From the NCBI GenBank assembly GCA_023052935.1, contig CM041293.1:177559600-177623599 (forward strand): a stretch of 64,000 nt of DNA, given 5' to 3'. Made by a program: the position numbers and the translations under genes. Within the stretch, counting starts at the first letter, position 1. Each line of letters opens with the position of its first letter. This document shows, piece after piece, positions 1 to 11,719 of this stretch. The DNA is from Piezodorus guildinii (lineage: Eukaryota > Arthropoda > Insecta > Hemiptera > Pentatomidae). The notes below the pieces were generated by a model that worked only from the letters and a program-made list of their open reading frames with translations, ran no database searches and was not told the DNA's origin.

Positions 1-262
1 GAGTTGATAGCATCGCGGAGACTCAAATGGGCGCGTAAAGTTGTTGGGCTCGGTGAGGAACGGATTCCGAGAAAGTTGGTATTCGCTGAACCGACTGGTA
101 GGCTTCCGAAAAGTAGGCCGAAGCGTCGATGGGAGGATTGCATTAAGGCAGATCTTGAGGGCTTAGACTTGGACCGGCGAACATTGGACGAGTCTGTGCA
201 GGCGAAGTTTGGTGGTATCGGCATCGAACCTTCGGGTTCGGTAAGCCTTTTATTATTATTAT
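1..262 (+). mobile_element. RTE-type LINE, 3' end fragment
   Basis: The reading frame from the window edge gives SRRLKWARKVVGL, RIPRKLVFAEPTGR and RWEDCIKADLEGL, the same C-terminus as the long RTE at 22771-26012, and it ends in a (TTA)n tail. The 5' side is cut by the window. The frame stays open into the neighbouring sequence only by chance. Confidence 0.8.
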
Positions 263-404
263 TAAAATATTTATCAATTTCCAACAGCACTATTCGTTTG
301 TTTCAATCTTTCCTTTCTGATAGGACTCAAGCTGTTACCATTCCTAATCATCCTCCATCTTCTTTCCTTGCCCTCTCGGCAGGTGTAGCCCTATTGGCAT
401 CCTA
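263..404 (+). mobile_element. CR1/Jockey-like reverse transcriptase fragment
   Basis: A short stretch encodes FQSFLSDRTQAVTIP and LSAGVA, resembling the region just before the SAGVPQGS block of CR1/Jockey-group reverse transcriptases. It directly follows the RTE tail and stops before the catalytic YADD motif. Confidence 0.5.
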
Positions 405-626
405 AATTGATGCACAACCAATGTGAATCTGTAACTGACTTATCTAATTTCAATGCAAGATATAATTATCTATTTTACCCAAACCCTAGCGCTGTGGAAT
501 AATTAGTTTTTTATGTTTTTTTTGTTTTTTTAATTTCCTCAACCCATAAGAGGAATTTACTAAAGTAGCCTTTAGGAGATTTCTTTCCTTTTTTTGTGCG
601 TGTGTTCATTATCCTTATTTTTTGTA
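405..626. other. AT-rich spacer, nothing recognised
   Basis: I see T-rich runs and no coding or repeat similarity to the rest of the window. Confidence 0.4.
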
Positions 627-842
627 CACAAATGTATATAGTGCTATGTATGGAGAATACTGGGAGGAATAGAAGTAATTTCGAATCATTTTAAATAGAG
701 CAGTTTCCGGGCTACAAGCAAAAACGATTCTCAGGAGGGCTATACAAAAAATAGACCCCTCCACTCTTACAGCAGGGATAGCAGAGTACCTGGAGAGTCT
801 TAGCCTGGATAGTAAAGGAATCGGAAGTCCAGCCACGGACGG
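627..842 (+). repeat. Repeat family D, copy 1
   Basis: This matches 56285-56480 and about 55025-55190 read on the minus strand. One frame gives KTILRRAIQKIDPSTLTAG followed by IAEYLESLSL; the minus strand at 56.3 kb gives RFLRRAMQKIHPSTPRAGIA. The shared reading suggests that the repeat was once coding. I do not recognise the protein. Confidence 0.6.
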
Positions 843-1014
843 AGGAAGTTGGGGGTCAAGCCAGGGAACAATTATGCAGATATGTCCAAAGGTACTTTAT
901 GTTATATTATGTGGTAAATCGGAACCTCAGTATTATCGATGATAACAATGTCTTGTTGTACCATGTTTTTATGAGTAATAATAATTTGTTTTTATGTGTA
1001 CAATTTCATAAATA

Positions 1015-1646
1015 AATGGTGGCCTCCCGACAGGCTAAAGCGAATTATGAACATATTTTTAAGATTTGTCCTCAACACTCCGAAACGGTCTCATGTGACC
1101 CATTTATACGAAGAGTTAAAGTGGATCCTCCCTCCAATTCGTAGACAATATTTCCTAGGATCAATCCTTTACCAAACCATTATCACCCAGCTCCCTCCTT
1201 ATATCCACAGTCCTCTACAATTTAATAAATACTCATATCCGCCATGCTTCATCTCTATCATCATTCAAGTCCCAACTGTTCCAATACCTCCTGTATTCCC
1301 AAACAGACGCTCAACAGCAATGACTTTTTATATCAAACATCAGATTTTGAATGTAAAAAGGAAATATTATTTATTGATCATACCTAACTTAATTTGTTAA
1401 TCTTTTTAAATTTAGTTTTGTTCAGCAAATTTATGCATCTGAAGAAGTTTATTTATTTTACTCTTTTGTTTTATTGTATAGATATATTTCTTTTATTACT
1501 TCTTACACCATTTTAAATAAGAATTAATCATGATCATTTGTTCTTTTGGCCAGATACACTGTATACTTTAATTGTACATATTTGTTGTTCTTAAGGAACT
1601 ATGTCCCAGAATAAAGATTATTTTCTATTTCTATTTTCTATTTCTA
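1015..1646 (+). mobile_element. CR1/L2-like LINE, decayed C-terminus and 3' UTR
   Basis: The region at 1030-1230 encodes LKRIMNIFLRFVLNTPKRSH, LYEELKWILPPIRRQYFLGS and YQTIITQLPPYI, matching the better-kept copy at 49083-49595. The rest is frameshifted. The 3' end has a GGAAC/GTCCC half-hairpin followed by AGAATAAAG at 1594-1616 and then a short (TTTTCTATTTC)n tail, which suits CR1/L2-type elements. Confidence 0.65.
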
Positions 1647-1759
1647 AATGTTTATTTTAAGAAAAATACTTGATTCCCCTTTATGCCACCGAACATAGTA
1701 ATAGGTCTTATTTGTGTTTTATTTTTTGTACATTTGTAAATAATAATTTTTTTTTTTTC

Positions 1760-1838
1760 TTGGCCAGGCATAAATATTAATATGTTATATAAAATTTTGT
1801 TATTCTTTAGTCCCAGAATAAAGTTTTTATTATTATAA
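1760..1838 (+). mobile_element. LINE 3'-UTR tail fragment
   Basis: It carries the shared LINE 3' signature: GGCCAG near the start, then CTTTAGTCCCAGAATAAAG at 1805-1823 and a short (TTA)n tail. It resembles the tail of the Jockey fragment ending near 27810. No coding part is left. Confidence 0.5.
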
Positions 1839-1846
1839 TTTTTCAA

Positions 1847-2605
1847 GAGATGTATAGTTTTTGAGTTAATCGAAAAACAATTTTTTTTAAGGTTTAAAAA
1901 TATATATAATTATCAACAACATAGACGAATAATATTGCCAAACCTATCCTTATTGCAGATTTATTCTTTAATAGGAATATCCAGAAAACATTTTCTGGTT
2001 TGAAGGCAATGTAATTTTTCAGATAATGCGAAGCCCAAAAAAGTCAGTGATGTCAATTTGATTTTTAGGCTGGTATTATGAATGGTTACAGAGATTCTGT
2101 AGAGTTCTGGAGAGTTTCAGAACACTATGAGAGTACGACATGCAACTTCCTTGGAAGGAACATGTATGATGAGAACTATAGAACGTCTGTAAAGTTTCTA
2201 CAATACTATAAGGATGTCAACCTCTTCTGTAAAGGCAACCTTCCTCTTACGTCTCAGTAGCACAAAATCAGCTTATGACTTTTTAATACCATTTTGACGG
2301 GTGTTGTTAATTTTTCGAGACCTGAGGCGTTCCAGGGTACTCTTAAAATAATTAATATGTTAATAATTATGAGGAATGGCAGTGTAATATTATTTTGTTT
2401 TATTATATTAATGTTATCAAAGAATTTCGAAATTATTAAAAATATATAATTATTAAATGACTGAAAAATGTTTGCCTAAAATTTGTCCTATATGAGTCAC
2501 CGAAAAACTGAAATCAACCTAAAGAGTCCTAAAGTCGGCATACTGAGTCCCAAAGTTGTAACATACTGAGTTGGGCTTCTACAGCAGGATTTATTTACTG
2601 TAAAA
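1847..2605. other. Unassigned AT-rich sequence
   Basis: It contains a 60-codon open frame at 2078-2260 with no recognisable similarity. I see no repeat match to other parts of the window. Confidence 0.35.
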
Positions 2606-2611
2606 TAAAAA

Positions 2612-4836
2612 TCTGGTGCGGGCAACACACGACTTTCACTTACCTCCGTTTTTAAAATCGATTAAAGAATTTCATAATGCGGTTAGAGAAAAAAAACAGT
2701 GAACCATTAAAGAATTAATAAAATGTAATTGATATAGAAACATGTGTTTTATTAAAAACTTTATTATTTTTATTTTTTTTTTTTTTTTTGCACGAATTGG
2801 CCATCAAGGACCACGTGAACATCATTCTGTCTTCTTCACACCTTTTATCTTCCTTTTTCTCCAATATTCTTTCATCTTCCTGGACTGTTCCTCCCGCTCT
2901 TCCTTTGTCCATTTTCTCCCCTGTTTCTTTGTTTTTCCTGTAAGAACCCCAACTTTTTCTATATTCTTTCCGAAAAGCTCTCTATCTAAGCAGTCTATTT
3001 TCTTGATTTTTAACCTATCGAGCTCCTCTTTGCATAACCACCCATATTTTTACAGCTTAGGACTTTGTCAAAAATCTGTTTGTTCAGCCTTTGATTGTTC
3101 ATTCTTACCATATGACCACAAAACCTCAATCTCCTAGTTCTGATGACTACTTCAAGATTTTCAAAATGTCTATATATTTCTTCATTGGATTTTAGCCGGT
3201 AGCTCTCTTGTGTTATTTTGGGTCCATGAAGCCTCCTAAGAATTTTTCTCTCAATCTTGAGAAATTTCCCAAGACTCGGAAGGCAAACTGTTTCCATACC
3301 ATACAATATTGTTGGTCTTACTACTGTACAGTAGTGCCTTATTTTTGCATTGGAGGATAAACTTTTCTTACTGTACATGCTTCTAGTTGCAAAGTACAGT
3401 ATTTCTAGTTTGGCTAATCTTTCATCTAGGCCTGCTTTATCTATCCCGTTGTTGCATATTATCTCCCCTAGGTATTTGAACTTTTTGGTAACTTTTATTT
3501 GTCTATATTTTGAAGCCAAAATTTTCCTGTCATACCTTGCATTTGTTGTCATCATCTCCGTCTTTTCGTAGGAAATTTGGAGACCTGTTTTCTCAGCTAT
3601 TTCTTTTAGGGTGTTTATCTGTTTTATAGCTTCCTCCTCTGTTTCCGCTAGCAGGCTAGATCATCTGCAAAGGCCAGACACTTTACTCTCACGTCGTCAT
3701 TTTTTGTTCCAATTACTACACCTGCATCATCATTTTCCCAGAAGATCCTCATTATCTTATCCAGCACAGCATTAAACATAACCGGTGACAGGCCGTCACC
3801 TTGTCTAAGCCCTGTGTTTATTTGGAATGGTTTACTTCTTAACACCTGGAATTTTACTTTTGTGATGGTATTGATCAAAGTCAGTTTTATCAGGCTTATT
3901 GTTTTTTTGTCCACTCTATTATATTATTATCTAAAATAATCAGTTAGTTTTATCGGCTTTTTATCACTTTTTATTCAATTTAACAAGCTTTGTATAATAC
4001 AATATATTTTCTAAAGCCTTTCTTTTTCAAACGGTATATTATAATTCTATAGTACTGTTCTTATGTTCAAAAACAAAATTGGCGCGCTGTGCCAGGCTGC
4101 AGCACGGTCAACGTGAATTTCTCTTTTCGGTAACCCAAACAACAGTTAGTTTTATCGGATTTTCATCTCTCTCCATTACCCTTTACGATTCCGTATATTA
4201 GATAATATTTCCCTAAAATCTTTAGCTATCCAACGGTATATTATACATCTATATTACTATTATTGTGTTAAAAAACACAAAATATGCATAAAAAAATATT
4301 TGTACAGTTTTTTATTTTAGCTGTTTATCAAATTCGCTCAACGTGCATATTTAGCTGTTAATTATCAATGATAAAAAGATAATATAGTTACTTATATAGA
4401 ATCTATAGAATTAAAGGTACTTTAAATGAAGAAAAGTTAAAATATCGGCATTAAAGCCCTGTCATACTATTTCAATCAGAATGAAACCTACATCATATTA
4501 AAGTCCATTTAATGTTACATCTATATAGCGAGTTTAATCAAAAACTTTAGAGCCGTTTTATAAAAAGGTGCATGAAATAAAGTAGCACTTCCGGCCAGCC
4601 GAATGTATTAAAAAAGTTGCTGTAACATCTCGGACGTATAGTTGTCCTAATTATGAAATTTCAGTTCCGTACGACTCTTCGTTTTTGCGCTAGAGTTATC
4701 ATACACACAGACCTTTTTGCGGGACTTGGTTATATGGACTCAGGAGACCCTAAAACGTGAGTTTCCGGTGAAAATGGTAATCTGAAAATTTTCACGATCG
4801 CAATACTTTCCCTTACTATATATAGTAAGTGAAAGT
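2612..4836 (-). repeat. Family A repeat (Helentron-like?), minus copy split by a LINE
   Basis: Both ends fit the family: TCTGGTGCGGGCAACACACG at 2612 and the hairpin CTTACTATATATAGTAAG followed by TGAAAGT at 4836. The 3' part (2612-2766) and the rest (from 3915) are separated by the LINE at 2767-3914. Within the second part the stretch around 3920-4078 recurs in diverged form at 4142-4300, separated by about 60 unrelated bases, so two copies may be joined here. Confidence 0.75.
2767..3914 (-). mobile_element. RTE-like LINE, 5'-truncated, inserted in family A
   Basis: Minus frames at 3648-3914 encode INTGLRQGDGLSPVMFN and CLAFADDLAC, the reverse transcriptase core with its FADD site. The frame at 3010-3555 encodes KFKYLGEIICNNG, RPTILYGMETVCLPSLGKF and RTRRLRFCGHMVRMNN. 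The two are offset by a frameshift near 3600-3650. A T-run at 2771-2790 is the poly(A) tail of the minus-strand element. The insertion divides a family A copy, so it is the younger of the two. Confidence 0.8.
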
Positions 4837-4841
4837 AAAAA

Positions 4842-6030
4842 TCGCCTATCTGCCTACTATTCCCCTTCCTACCCTGAAGTCAAGTCCTCGAGCATATTAT
4901 TGTCGTCAATACAGCTCTGGACCAGTTTTACAATGTGTCTTTACAAGTTATTTTTGTTCCAACCCAAGGCTTTTACGGATTTTTATTATGGTAATTTGAT
5001 ACAATTTTCCAATAGCATCTCGCGGATTCTCGGTACGTCGCACAGTGAGTTAAATCACCAATTTAGATGGACAAAAATTAAGTCAAAAGTTAAGAATTTT
5101 CCAGTGCTTCACCTTTTTATTATTATTTGGCAAGACCATTAATATTAATATTTCCCACGATATCGTGTTTACAAATAATTGGTAAATGAATGAATCATTC
5201 CTGTTCACACAAGTGCCTAATAACCAACAGTGGGATTATTTTTATTCGATGGTCATTTATTCTCTTTAAGTTGTGTTTAGAGCAAAGTCTTTTTGATTTT
5301 ATTTAACAATGGGCATTGCTAAAACAGGTAAGACATTATATTTCCAAACTCGTTATTGAATATAAATTGCAATCTCACCTGTAGAGTTGATTTAGCAATT
5401 TTTAAATGTACGCCCGTATTCAATAACGAAAAACTATATAACCCCCAAGTTACCCCAAGGATTTGTTTGTAGGATTTGTTTTACCAAGCCTTCTAGTCTA
5501 TAGATATTTCAAAGAATTTTTGCGATTTTTTGCGTTTTGGGCGATACATCATTTTTTTTCAGACACTTCACTACGAATAAAAAATTTTATAATCTATAAT
5601 TTCAAGAATTTCCTAAATGATATAAAATACATCTATTAGCAGATTTTAGCAACTCCGAGTCATAATTAGATTTTTTGTATTGTTTTTCCCGTATTCTGGG
5701 ACTTCAAACGTAAAATATAGCAAAGTTTTAGATTTTAGCAAATAAATTATATGTTTGACCACGGTGCGCTCGCTAATCGTGTCAAAAAATTAATAAGTTT
5801 TTATAATTTATTTAAAATATTTTTTCCGTGATCTGGGACCCGAAAGGTTAAATATAGACAAGTCTCAGAATTTTGTCTACCTAAATCGGTCACATTGCCC
5901 ACTGTGCGTCGTCGGCGGACAACTAGTTGGCAACCACTGACGTAGTGGATTAGTATCTAGTTGCCTCTTTTGTTGAAATATGTTTTGTATTTTGTACTAT
6001 AAATGTAGCCAGCTCTAATTATATAGGGAT
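4842..6030. other. Unassigned sequence with a diverged two-copy repeat
   Basis: No gene recognised. The blocks 5685-5775 and 5817-5912 are related (CTGGGACTTCAAACG versus CTGGGACCCGAAAGG, each followed by an AATATAG stretch and ending near GGTGCGCTCG or CTGTGCGTCG). A short ATG-led frame with a splice-donor-like end occurs at 5309-5327. Confidence 0.4.
5685..5912. repeat. Two diverged direct copies, period about 130 bp
   Basis: The two units share the order TTTTCCGT, CTGGGAC, AAATATAG, TTT(A/G)TC and CGGT(G)CG, with many substitutions. The remainder of each unit is too diverged to align with confidence. Confidence 0.5.
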
Positions 6031-6304
6031 TTATTCAACGTCACTTTATACTACTATGGCTAATCGGACGATGCTACAGTGGGAGTCCTAAGTTTTGCCT
6101 ATCCAGGTTTTATTAGGATAGGGATCTTTAACGAGTACCTGTCATCGCACAGGCTCGGGACCACCTTTTAACGTCCCCTCCGAAGGACGGCATAACTAAG
6201 GATTTTTTACTCCCTTTAAAAAATCCTAGGACCACCTGCGGGTTTGAACACGTGACCTTTGGCATGGGAGGCTGTTACGCTAGTCACCCAGCTACAAGTG
6301 ATCA
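6031..6304 (-). repeat. tRNA-derived SINE-2
   Basis: On the minus strand a tRNA-like head (B-box-like GTTCAAACCCGC) is followed by the family body: TCCTAGGATTTTTTAAA, CCGTCCTTCGGAGGGGACGT and CATCGTCCGATTAGCCATAG, ending in AAGTGACGTTGAATAAA. About ten copies or fragments occur in the window, on both strands. Confidence 0.8.
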
Positions 6305-7001
6305 CTAATAATTAAATGATCCCTATAATTAAATAAAAATATATACAATAGGGTATATAATAGGGATTGTCTCGAAGGCAAATAAAGTTATTTTCATTCA
6401 TGAAAGTAATTTGGTGTTATAAAGAAATTTAGCTCACCAATCTATGAAATATTTAGTAAGGGAAAGTATTGCGATAATGAAAATCAATTTTCAACGGAAA
6501 TAGGCGTTTTAGGGTACCCTGAGTCCAAATAACCAACTCCCGCAAAAAGGTCTGTATGGTAACAACCGAGGGGAAACGATAAGTCGTATGAAACTGAAAT
6601 TTCATATTTTAAAACAACTATACGCCTGAGATATTACAAAAACTTTTTCATCAAAATTGGCTTACCAGAAGAGCCACTTTATACCATGCATATTGCAACT
6701 TTTTATGATTTACCCTAAATCGGCTCTAAGTAAAATTTAATAGGCTTTAATATCATATAGGTCTTATTCTAATTAAAATAGTCTGACAGGGCTTAAATGC
6801 CGATATTTTAAATTTTCTTCCTCTAAAGTACCTTTAATCTCAGATTTGAAAAAATTAACCATATCGTCTGATTAGCATTGCTAAAAAACAGGAAAATATA
6901 TAAGTTGAACGAATTCGATATCCAACTAAAGGAGAAAACTGGAAAAAAAAAATGTTATGCAATTTTTCGTTTTTGAACTTAAGAACAGTAATATACATGT
7001 A

Positions 7002-7017
7002 TAATATACCGTTGGAA
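7002..7017. repeat. Target-site duplication, left copy (LINE 7018-8424)
   Basis: TAATATACCGTTGGAA matches TAATATACCGTTAGAA at 8425-8440 with one difference over 16 bp, and both belong to the family A sequence interrupted by the LINE. Confidence 0.8.
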
Positions 7018-8424
7018 ATATTGCCAATCAAATTCTTTAATCGTTAATGTTGAAAAAACCAAATTCGTGATTTTTAAAAAGGGTGGTAATGGAGCCATAG
7101 TTAAATCTATTTTCTATAATAAATCTAAAATTGAAATAGCTAAACAATACAGTTATTAAGGAGTGGTTTTTTCATCATCGGGTTTGTTTTCTCAAGCACC
7201 AGATAACTTTGTAAAGAAATCACATTTGGCTTCACATAGAGTTCGGGAAATTCTTTGAAGGTCAAAATCAGACTCACTTGCTACTAAGTTCAAATTGCTA
7301 AATTCCATGGTAAATTCTGTTCTTTTATACTCTTCGGAAGTCTGGGCCCCATTACATTGTCAAAAATTAGAGCCGATTGCTACATGTTATTTTAAAGCAA
7401 TATATCATTGGTCAAGGGATCCAACTAACCATTCTGTTCGTATAGAAACTGGCCTAAAATCAATAGAAACAGATCTTCTAAAAAGAATGATTCGCTCGTA
7501 GGTAAAAGGTAGACTTAATGAAAGATGATCGGTTACCGAAAATATGTCTAAACATTTTTAAAAAATATTCCTTCAACCAGAAGGTCAATGCGAAGTACAA
7601 TTGGTATAGGCAACATATTAATAAATTGTTAATTATAAACGCGGCTGAAATATTAAATTTCAAAAGTAAAGCCTTATTTGAAAAGGAATTAAATAACGCT
7701 GTTGAAAAATTCAATAATCATAATCTTTCCCTAGATAAACAGGCTATTTTACACTCAAAGTTTAATCCTAATTTTAGGAAAATTAGTAGCTTAAATATGG
7801 GAGAATATTATTTGAAAATAAAGGGACCTATGAGGAAACATAGATTGATCAGTCAACTAAGACTATGTCAACCCAATAAACTGAAAGTTACCAGTCACGG
7901 ATTCCAAAATGGTTATTCAGATAGCAGCGTTGAATGCCCTATTTGTAATTCAGGCGAACCAGAAGATCTAAATCATTTTTTGTTGAAATACAGGGCATTT
8001 CAACAAAAAATGATTTAGATTACTCCCCGTCTAGAAATAAATACTTGAGAACATATATTGAAAATATGTCAGACAATGACCTCATAGCACAACTTTTGTT
8101 GCAAATAGAAAATAAAAAGAAATTTGAAAATTTATTTTAAATTTTATTTTAGAAATTTGTATCTGTCTATTCAAGAATAATTTAAGCACATTACTAAAAT
8201 AACAATAATTGAATTTGTTAAACTATTTATGATTATTTTATTTGTTTAATATTTCTACAGTTACAATTTATTATGTATTTGTTTTAGTTAAGGAAGCTTA
8301 TTTTGTTTAGTACAGTTGTAATAGATTTCTTTGATTTATGATTTAACTGTTTTATAAAACTCAACTCCATTTTTATCGGTTAGCCCGAAAACAAATAAAG
8401 AGATTTATTATTTATTTATTTATT
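7018..8424 (+). mobile_element. Non-LTR retrotransposon, 5'-truncated, with TSD
   Basis: Frames at about 7040-7501 and 7518-8018 give the end of a reverse transcriptase and the C-terminal domain: EKTKFVIFKKGG, NSVLLYSSEVWAPLHCQKLE, then GPMRKHRLISQLRLC and a zinc-knuckle start CPICNSGEPEDLNHF. The second Cys of the usual CxxC...HxxxxC is Tyr, and the frame then ends in a 24-bp palindrome (7966-8020). The type resembles the element at 33640-34828. The 3' end is AT-rich with a (TTTA)n tail. Confidence 0.75.
7966..8020. repeat. Perfect 24-bp inverted repeat with 7-nt spacer
   Basis: Arms 7966-7989 and 7997-8020 are exact reverse complements, separated by ACAGGGC. The right arm replaces the expected coding sequence of the LINE and brings in a stop. 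Confidence 0.95.
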
Positions 8425-8440
8425 TAATATACCGTTAGAA
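8425..8440. repeat. Target-site duplication, right copy (LINE 7018-8424)
   Basis: It pairs with 7002-7017 and restores the interrupted family A sequence. Confidence 0.8.
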
Positions 8441-8699
8441 TGCTAAAGAGTTTAGAAAAAAAATATGTTATACATAATATTGTAAAAGTTAACGGAGAGT
8501 GGTGAAGAGCCGATAAAACAAACTGATTGTTGTAGTTAATAATATAATAGATTATTTAATAAAACATTTAATAAATTCAAATCCAATTTTAATAATTCTT
8601 TAACAATTTATTTTCGTTTATAAATTTGTTTAAAAATTCTTGAATTGATATAAATAATGGAAGCAAGTGAATGTCGTGCGTTGCGCGCACCAGATTTTT

Positions 8700-9436
8700 T
8701 TTTTTTTAAAAAGACAAATTAATTATAATTTATTAATTATTCTCCAGAAATGAAGGACTTGACAAACTCCCCAAGACTGTATTCTATTAATCACGAGCCC
8801 TTTGGAAACTGGCCCTAATTAAGATGCAATTATCACCTTCAAGAAATATCTTTAGGCCAAGCCATCAACTTCGTAATTAAAACTTCTTCCAAAATAGAAG
8901 TTGCGGCTTTGTTTGCAAAAATAATCATTTTGAGTAATTATGCTGGCGGAGGAGTCTGTTCCGGAAGGGATTTAGTTTATCCTCGTCGAGTGTTAAAATG
9001 ATTTATCATAGAGGTTAGATTTCTATAACAATCTCGCTGGAAGCTTTCAGAGTAAGAATTCAAATCGTATATATTGGGTGTTTCCGAAACATTATGCAAG
9101 ATTTTTGTTTAAAAAGAAAAATATATATATAATTTTGTCAAAGGTAGGTAAATTGCCTTTCAGACTTACATCGGTTGTTTAAATCGATTTAAGAACTATT
9201 ATTTTATTTTATTTTTATTTATTTAATGTTTGTTAGTATTTAATAATAATCTCTTACCTACTATGGCATAGTTATATATACATACATAAATATTATAAAT
9301 GATAATAGGATAAAAACAAATGAATATTTAAATTCCAATTGCTTCCTGGGGCATGCCAGTAAATATTGTAACAAATTATGTAGATTTGTCGACTCCTTAA
9401 ATGTGTATTCTTTATTACTTATTTTTGTTTATATGG
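8700..9436. other. Unassigned AT-rich sequence
   Basis: The part at 8740-9010 has more balanced composition but no open frame or repeat match that I recognise. The rest is simple AT-rich sequence. Confidence 0.35.
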
Positions 9437-9725
9437 GGAGCCGGTGGCTGAGTGGCTAGCGCGCTAGTCTCCCCCGCCAGAGTTGTAAGTTCGAATCCCA
9501 GTCCCAGCGAGACTTTTATAAGAATATTATTAAATGAGGACTCCCTCACAGCCTCTCACCCGAGTAGTGAGACCCCTCAGCCTACTGGTGGCAACTCGCA
9601 AAAATAGGCGTAAGGAGGTATGGCCCTACCCTAAACATTTCATCGAGAAACGTGAGTATATTCTCCCAGGAGTCTATACCACGCTGCCAAGGGCTACTGC
9701 CTGTCGCGCCTGCGAAGAAAAAAAG
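9437..9725 (+). repeat. tRNA-derived SINE-1
   Basis: A tRNA-like head has an A-box-like TGGCTGAGTGGCTAGCG and a B-box-like GTTCGAATCCC. The body runs through CCTCTCACCCGAGTAGTGAG, AAATAGGCGTAAGGAGG and GCTGCCAAGGGCTACTGCC. It is followed by a (TA)n run. A second full copy lies at 53164-53462 and a headless one at 48795-49010. Confidence 0.85.
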
Positions 9726-9731
9726 ATTTTG

Positions 9732-9733
<2 letters not shown>

Positions 9734-9776
<43 letters not shown>
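9734..9776. repeat. (TA)n microsatellite at SINE-1 tail
   Basis: An uninterrupted run of TA dinucleotides follows the SINE body directly. Confidence 0.95.
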
Positions 9777-9778
<2 letters not shown>

Positions 9779-9779
9779 A

Positions 9780-10338
9780 ATGAAATATGGACGACTTTCT
9801 GTAACTGTATTATGTATAACATAAAATCACGTTCATTTCATCAGCTATTTCTATCGATTCTATAGTAATACTATTAATCCCATCGAATTATAATGTTTAC
9901 TTATATCCATATTTCATAATTCGGGCAGTTTAACTTTTTCTATGACAAAATATGTAATGTTGAAAAACTAATCAACTTTTTGTTTATATCATGTGTTTTT
10001 TTTTGTTTTTTTGTGTATACATATATATAATACAATTTTTAATATATTATTTTTTTATTATTATTTAATTTTTTTTTTATGAGCCAAATAAATTCCCAAT
10101 AAAAAACAACAGATTGTTCAGGTGTTCAAGATTTTCAATGCCTAACAATGTTTCCAGCGATAATTCACCTGTGATTGAGATATCTTTTTCTGTGAATCTC
10201 GAGGAACTGGCATTTAAGTATTAAATGCAGTATGAGATTGGTAATAAGGTGACCGCACCACTTACAGACTTCTTCAGCCGTTAAAACATGAGTGAACTAA
10301 TTAAATAAAATATTAAAATAATTTAACAACTATTAAAT
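9780..10338. other. Unassigned AT-rich sequence
   Basis: Homopolymer-rich. The stretch 10120-10290 is less biased in composition but has no recognisable similarity. Confidence 0.35.
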
Positions 10339-10351
10339 AAAGTTAAAACTT
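10339..10351. repeat. TSD left copy of Jockey-like element
   Basis: AAAGTTAAAACTT is identical to 11427-11439. Confidence 0.85.
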
Positions 10352-11426
10352 TTTTATTTTTTTTTTAAATTATATTTTATTGAATTTTACAACTGTATAT
10401 TACATAAATACAATAAGTAAAAGTGATGAATTATAATAAAAGGCGTATAAGGCTTGTGAAGAAACTACCCAGCGGTAGTACTTCGATGTTTATTTAAGTA
10501 AGTAGATCCCGAGGCCATCTTCTTTTCAATCGCCTCGGAGGGTTGTCAGGAATATGTGAGGTTGATAGGTTGCGGACAAGAGGGTTTATATGAGTTGGAA
10601 GTTTGGAATTAAAAGTGGTATATCTGGTACGAGAAAGGTCTGCCACAAATGGGATATTAAGGTCGTTATGGATGATTTTATTTGTGACGAAATAAGGAGC
10701 ATTTAGGATTTTGCGAAGGATTTTGGATTGTAAGGATTGGATGCGGGAGGAATTAGATGGCTTAGTAGAGCCCCAAAGCTCGATTCCATATGTCCAGATT
10801 GGTCTGATGACAGTGATATAAATGAGCTTTTTGTAGTGAATTGGAAGTTTTGAACGTTTGTCTAGTAAGTGTTGTAGTAATCGGTATCTACGGGCAGTTT
10901 CCTGTCGTTTTAGTCTCGTGTGAGGGTTCCATGTAAGACGTTTGTCAAGATGGAGTCCTAGGTATCGGATTTGTTCAACAGGTATGAGTGGCGTATTATT
11001 AAAGGATACGGTAGGGCAGGAGGTCATCGGTTTTCGACGAAGGGTAAAGGTAATTTGGTGGGATTTTTTTAGGATTTATTTTAATCCTCCAGTTCCGACA
11101 CCATTTCTCAATGGCTGTGATGTGGGACTGAAGGATTTGGGATGCAGCGGTTTGGATCGTTATGGACGGATAACACACAAGTGTCCTCCGCGTAAGTTGT
11201 GAGGACAGTGGATGGATGGAGTGGGATATCAGCTATATATACCGTATAAAGGATGGGACCTAAGATACTACTCTGAGGTACACCTGCAGACTGAGAAATT
11301 ATGGAAGAGTTGGAAAGGTTATGATTTACTTGAAAGGATTCTATTAGTGAGGTAGGAACGGATTATGAGGAAGTATGTTGCGGGAAGGAATTGACGGAGT
11401 TTATAAAGGAGTCCTGGGTGCCAGAC
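10352..11426 (-). mobile_element. Jockey-like LINE, 5'-truncated, with 13-bp TSD
   Basis: The minus frame 10494-11027 encodes YLGLHLDKRLTWNPHTRLKR, TYGIELWGSTKPSN, NAPYFVTN and PPRRLKRRWPRDLLT, the C-terminus of a Jockey-clade polyprotein. Upstream, frameshifted sequence gives SAGVPQ followed by SILGPILY and an altered YAEDT in place of the usual FADD. A poly(A) tail (T-run from 10352) and AAAGTTAAAACTT on both sides (10339-10351, 11427-11439) mark the insertion. Confidence 0.85.
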
Positions 11427-11439
11427 AAAGTTAAAACTT
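11427..11439. repeat. TSD right copy of Jockey-like element
   Basis: AAAGTTAAAACTT is identical to 10339-10351. Confidence 0.85.
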
Positions 11440-11599
11440 AAGTTAAAATATAGTCATGTAAAAGTGAAAAAGTTTAAAGAATAATATAATAATAATATTG
11501 CTAGGTTCTTTTATAATTATAAATATATATACTAAGTAGTCATATTTACTTCTTTTTATAAATAATATAAATTTTTATAAATAATCTTAAGTTCGTATT

Positions 11600-11705
11600 T
11601 TTTTTTTTTTTTTATGTTTTGTTTCTGTGCCAGACACAAGTATCATTTTCTGTTGTAATTAGGGGACTGAAGGTCCACAAAATAAAATTGTCCTTTCTTT
11701 CTTAA
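11600..11705 (+). mobile_element. LINE 3'-UTR tail fragment
   Basis: GTGCCAGACAC, then GGGGACTGAAGGTCCAC followed by AAAATAAA at 11661-11688, has the shape of the GGGAC/GTCCC hairpin tail of other LINE fragments here. Coding sequence is absent. Confidence 0.5.
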
Positions 11706-11719
11706 AGGTAAATAAAAGT

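Larger units (their letters stand above)
6432..8694 (+). repeat. Family A repeat, plus copy split by a LINE
   Basis: The 5' part (6432-7017) and the 3' part (8425-8694) flank the LINE at 7018-8424. The canonical end GCGCGCACCAGA followed by a T-run closes it. The 5' hairpin is degenerate (TGAAATATTTAGTAAGGG). Confidence 0.8.

Noticed and set aside
9534..9779. 81-codon frame ending in poly(Tyr-Ile)
   Set aside because: It is SINE-1 body read into the (TA)n microsatellite.
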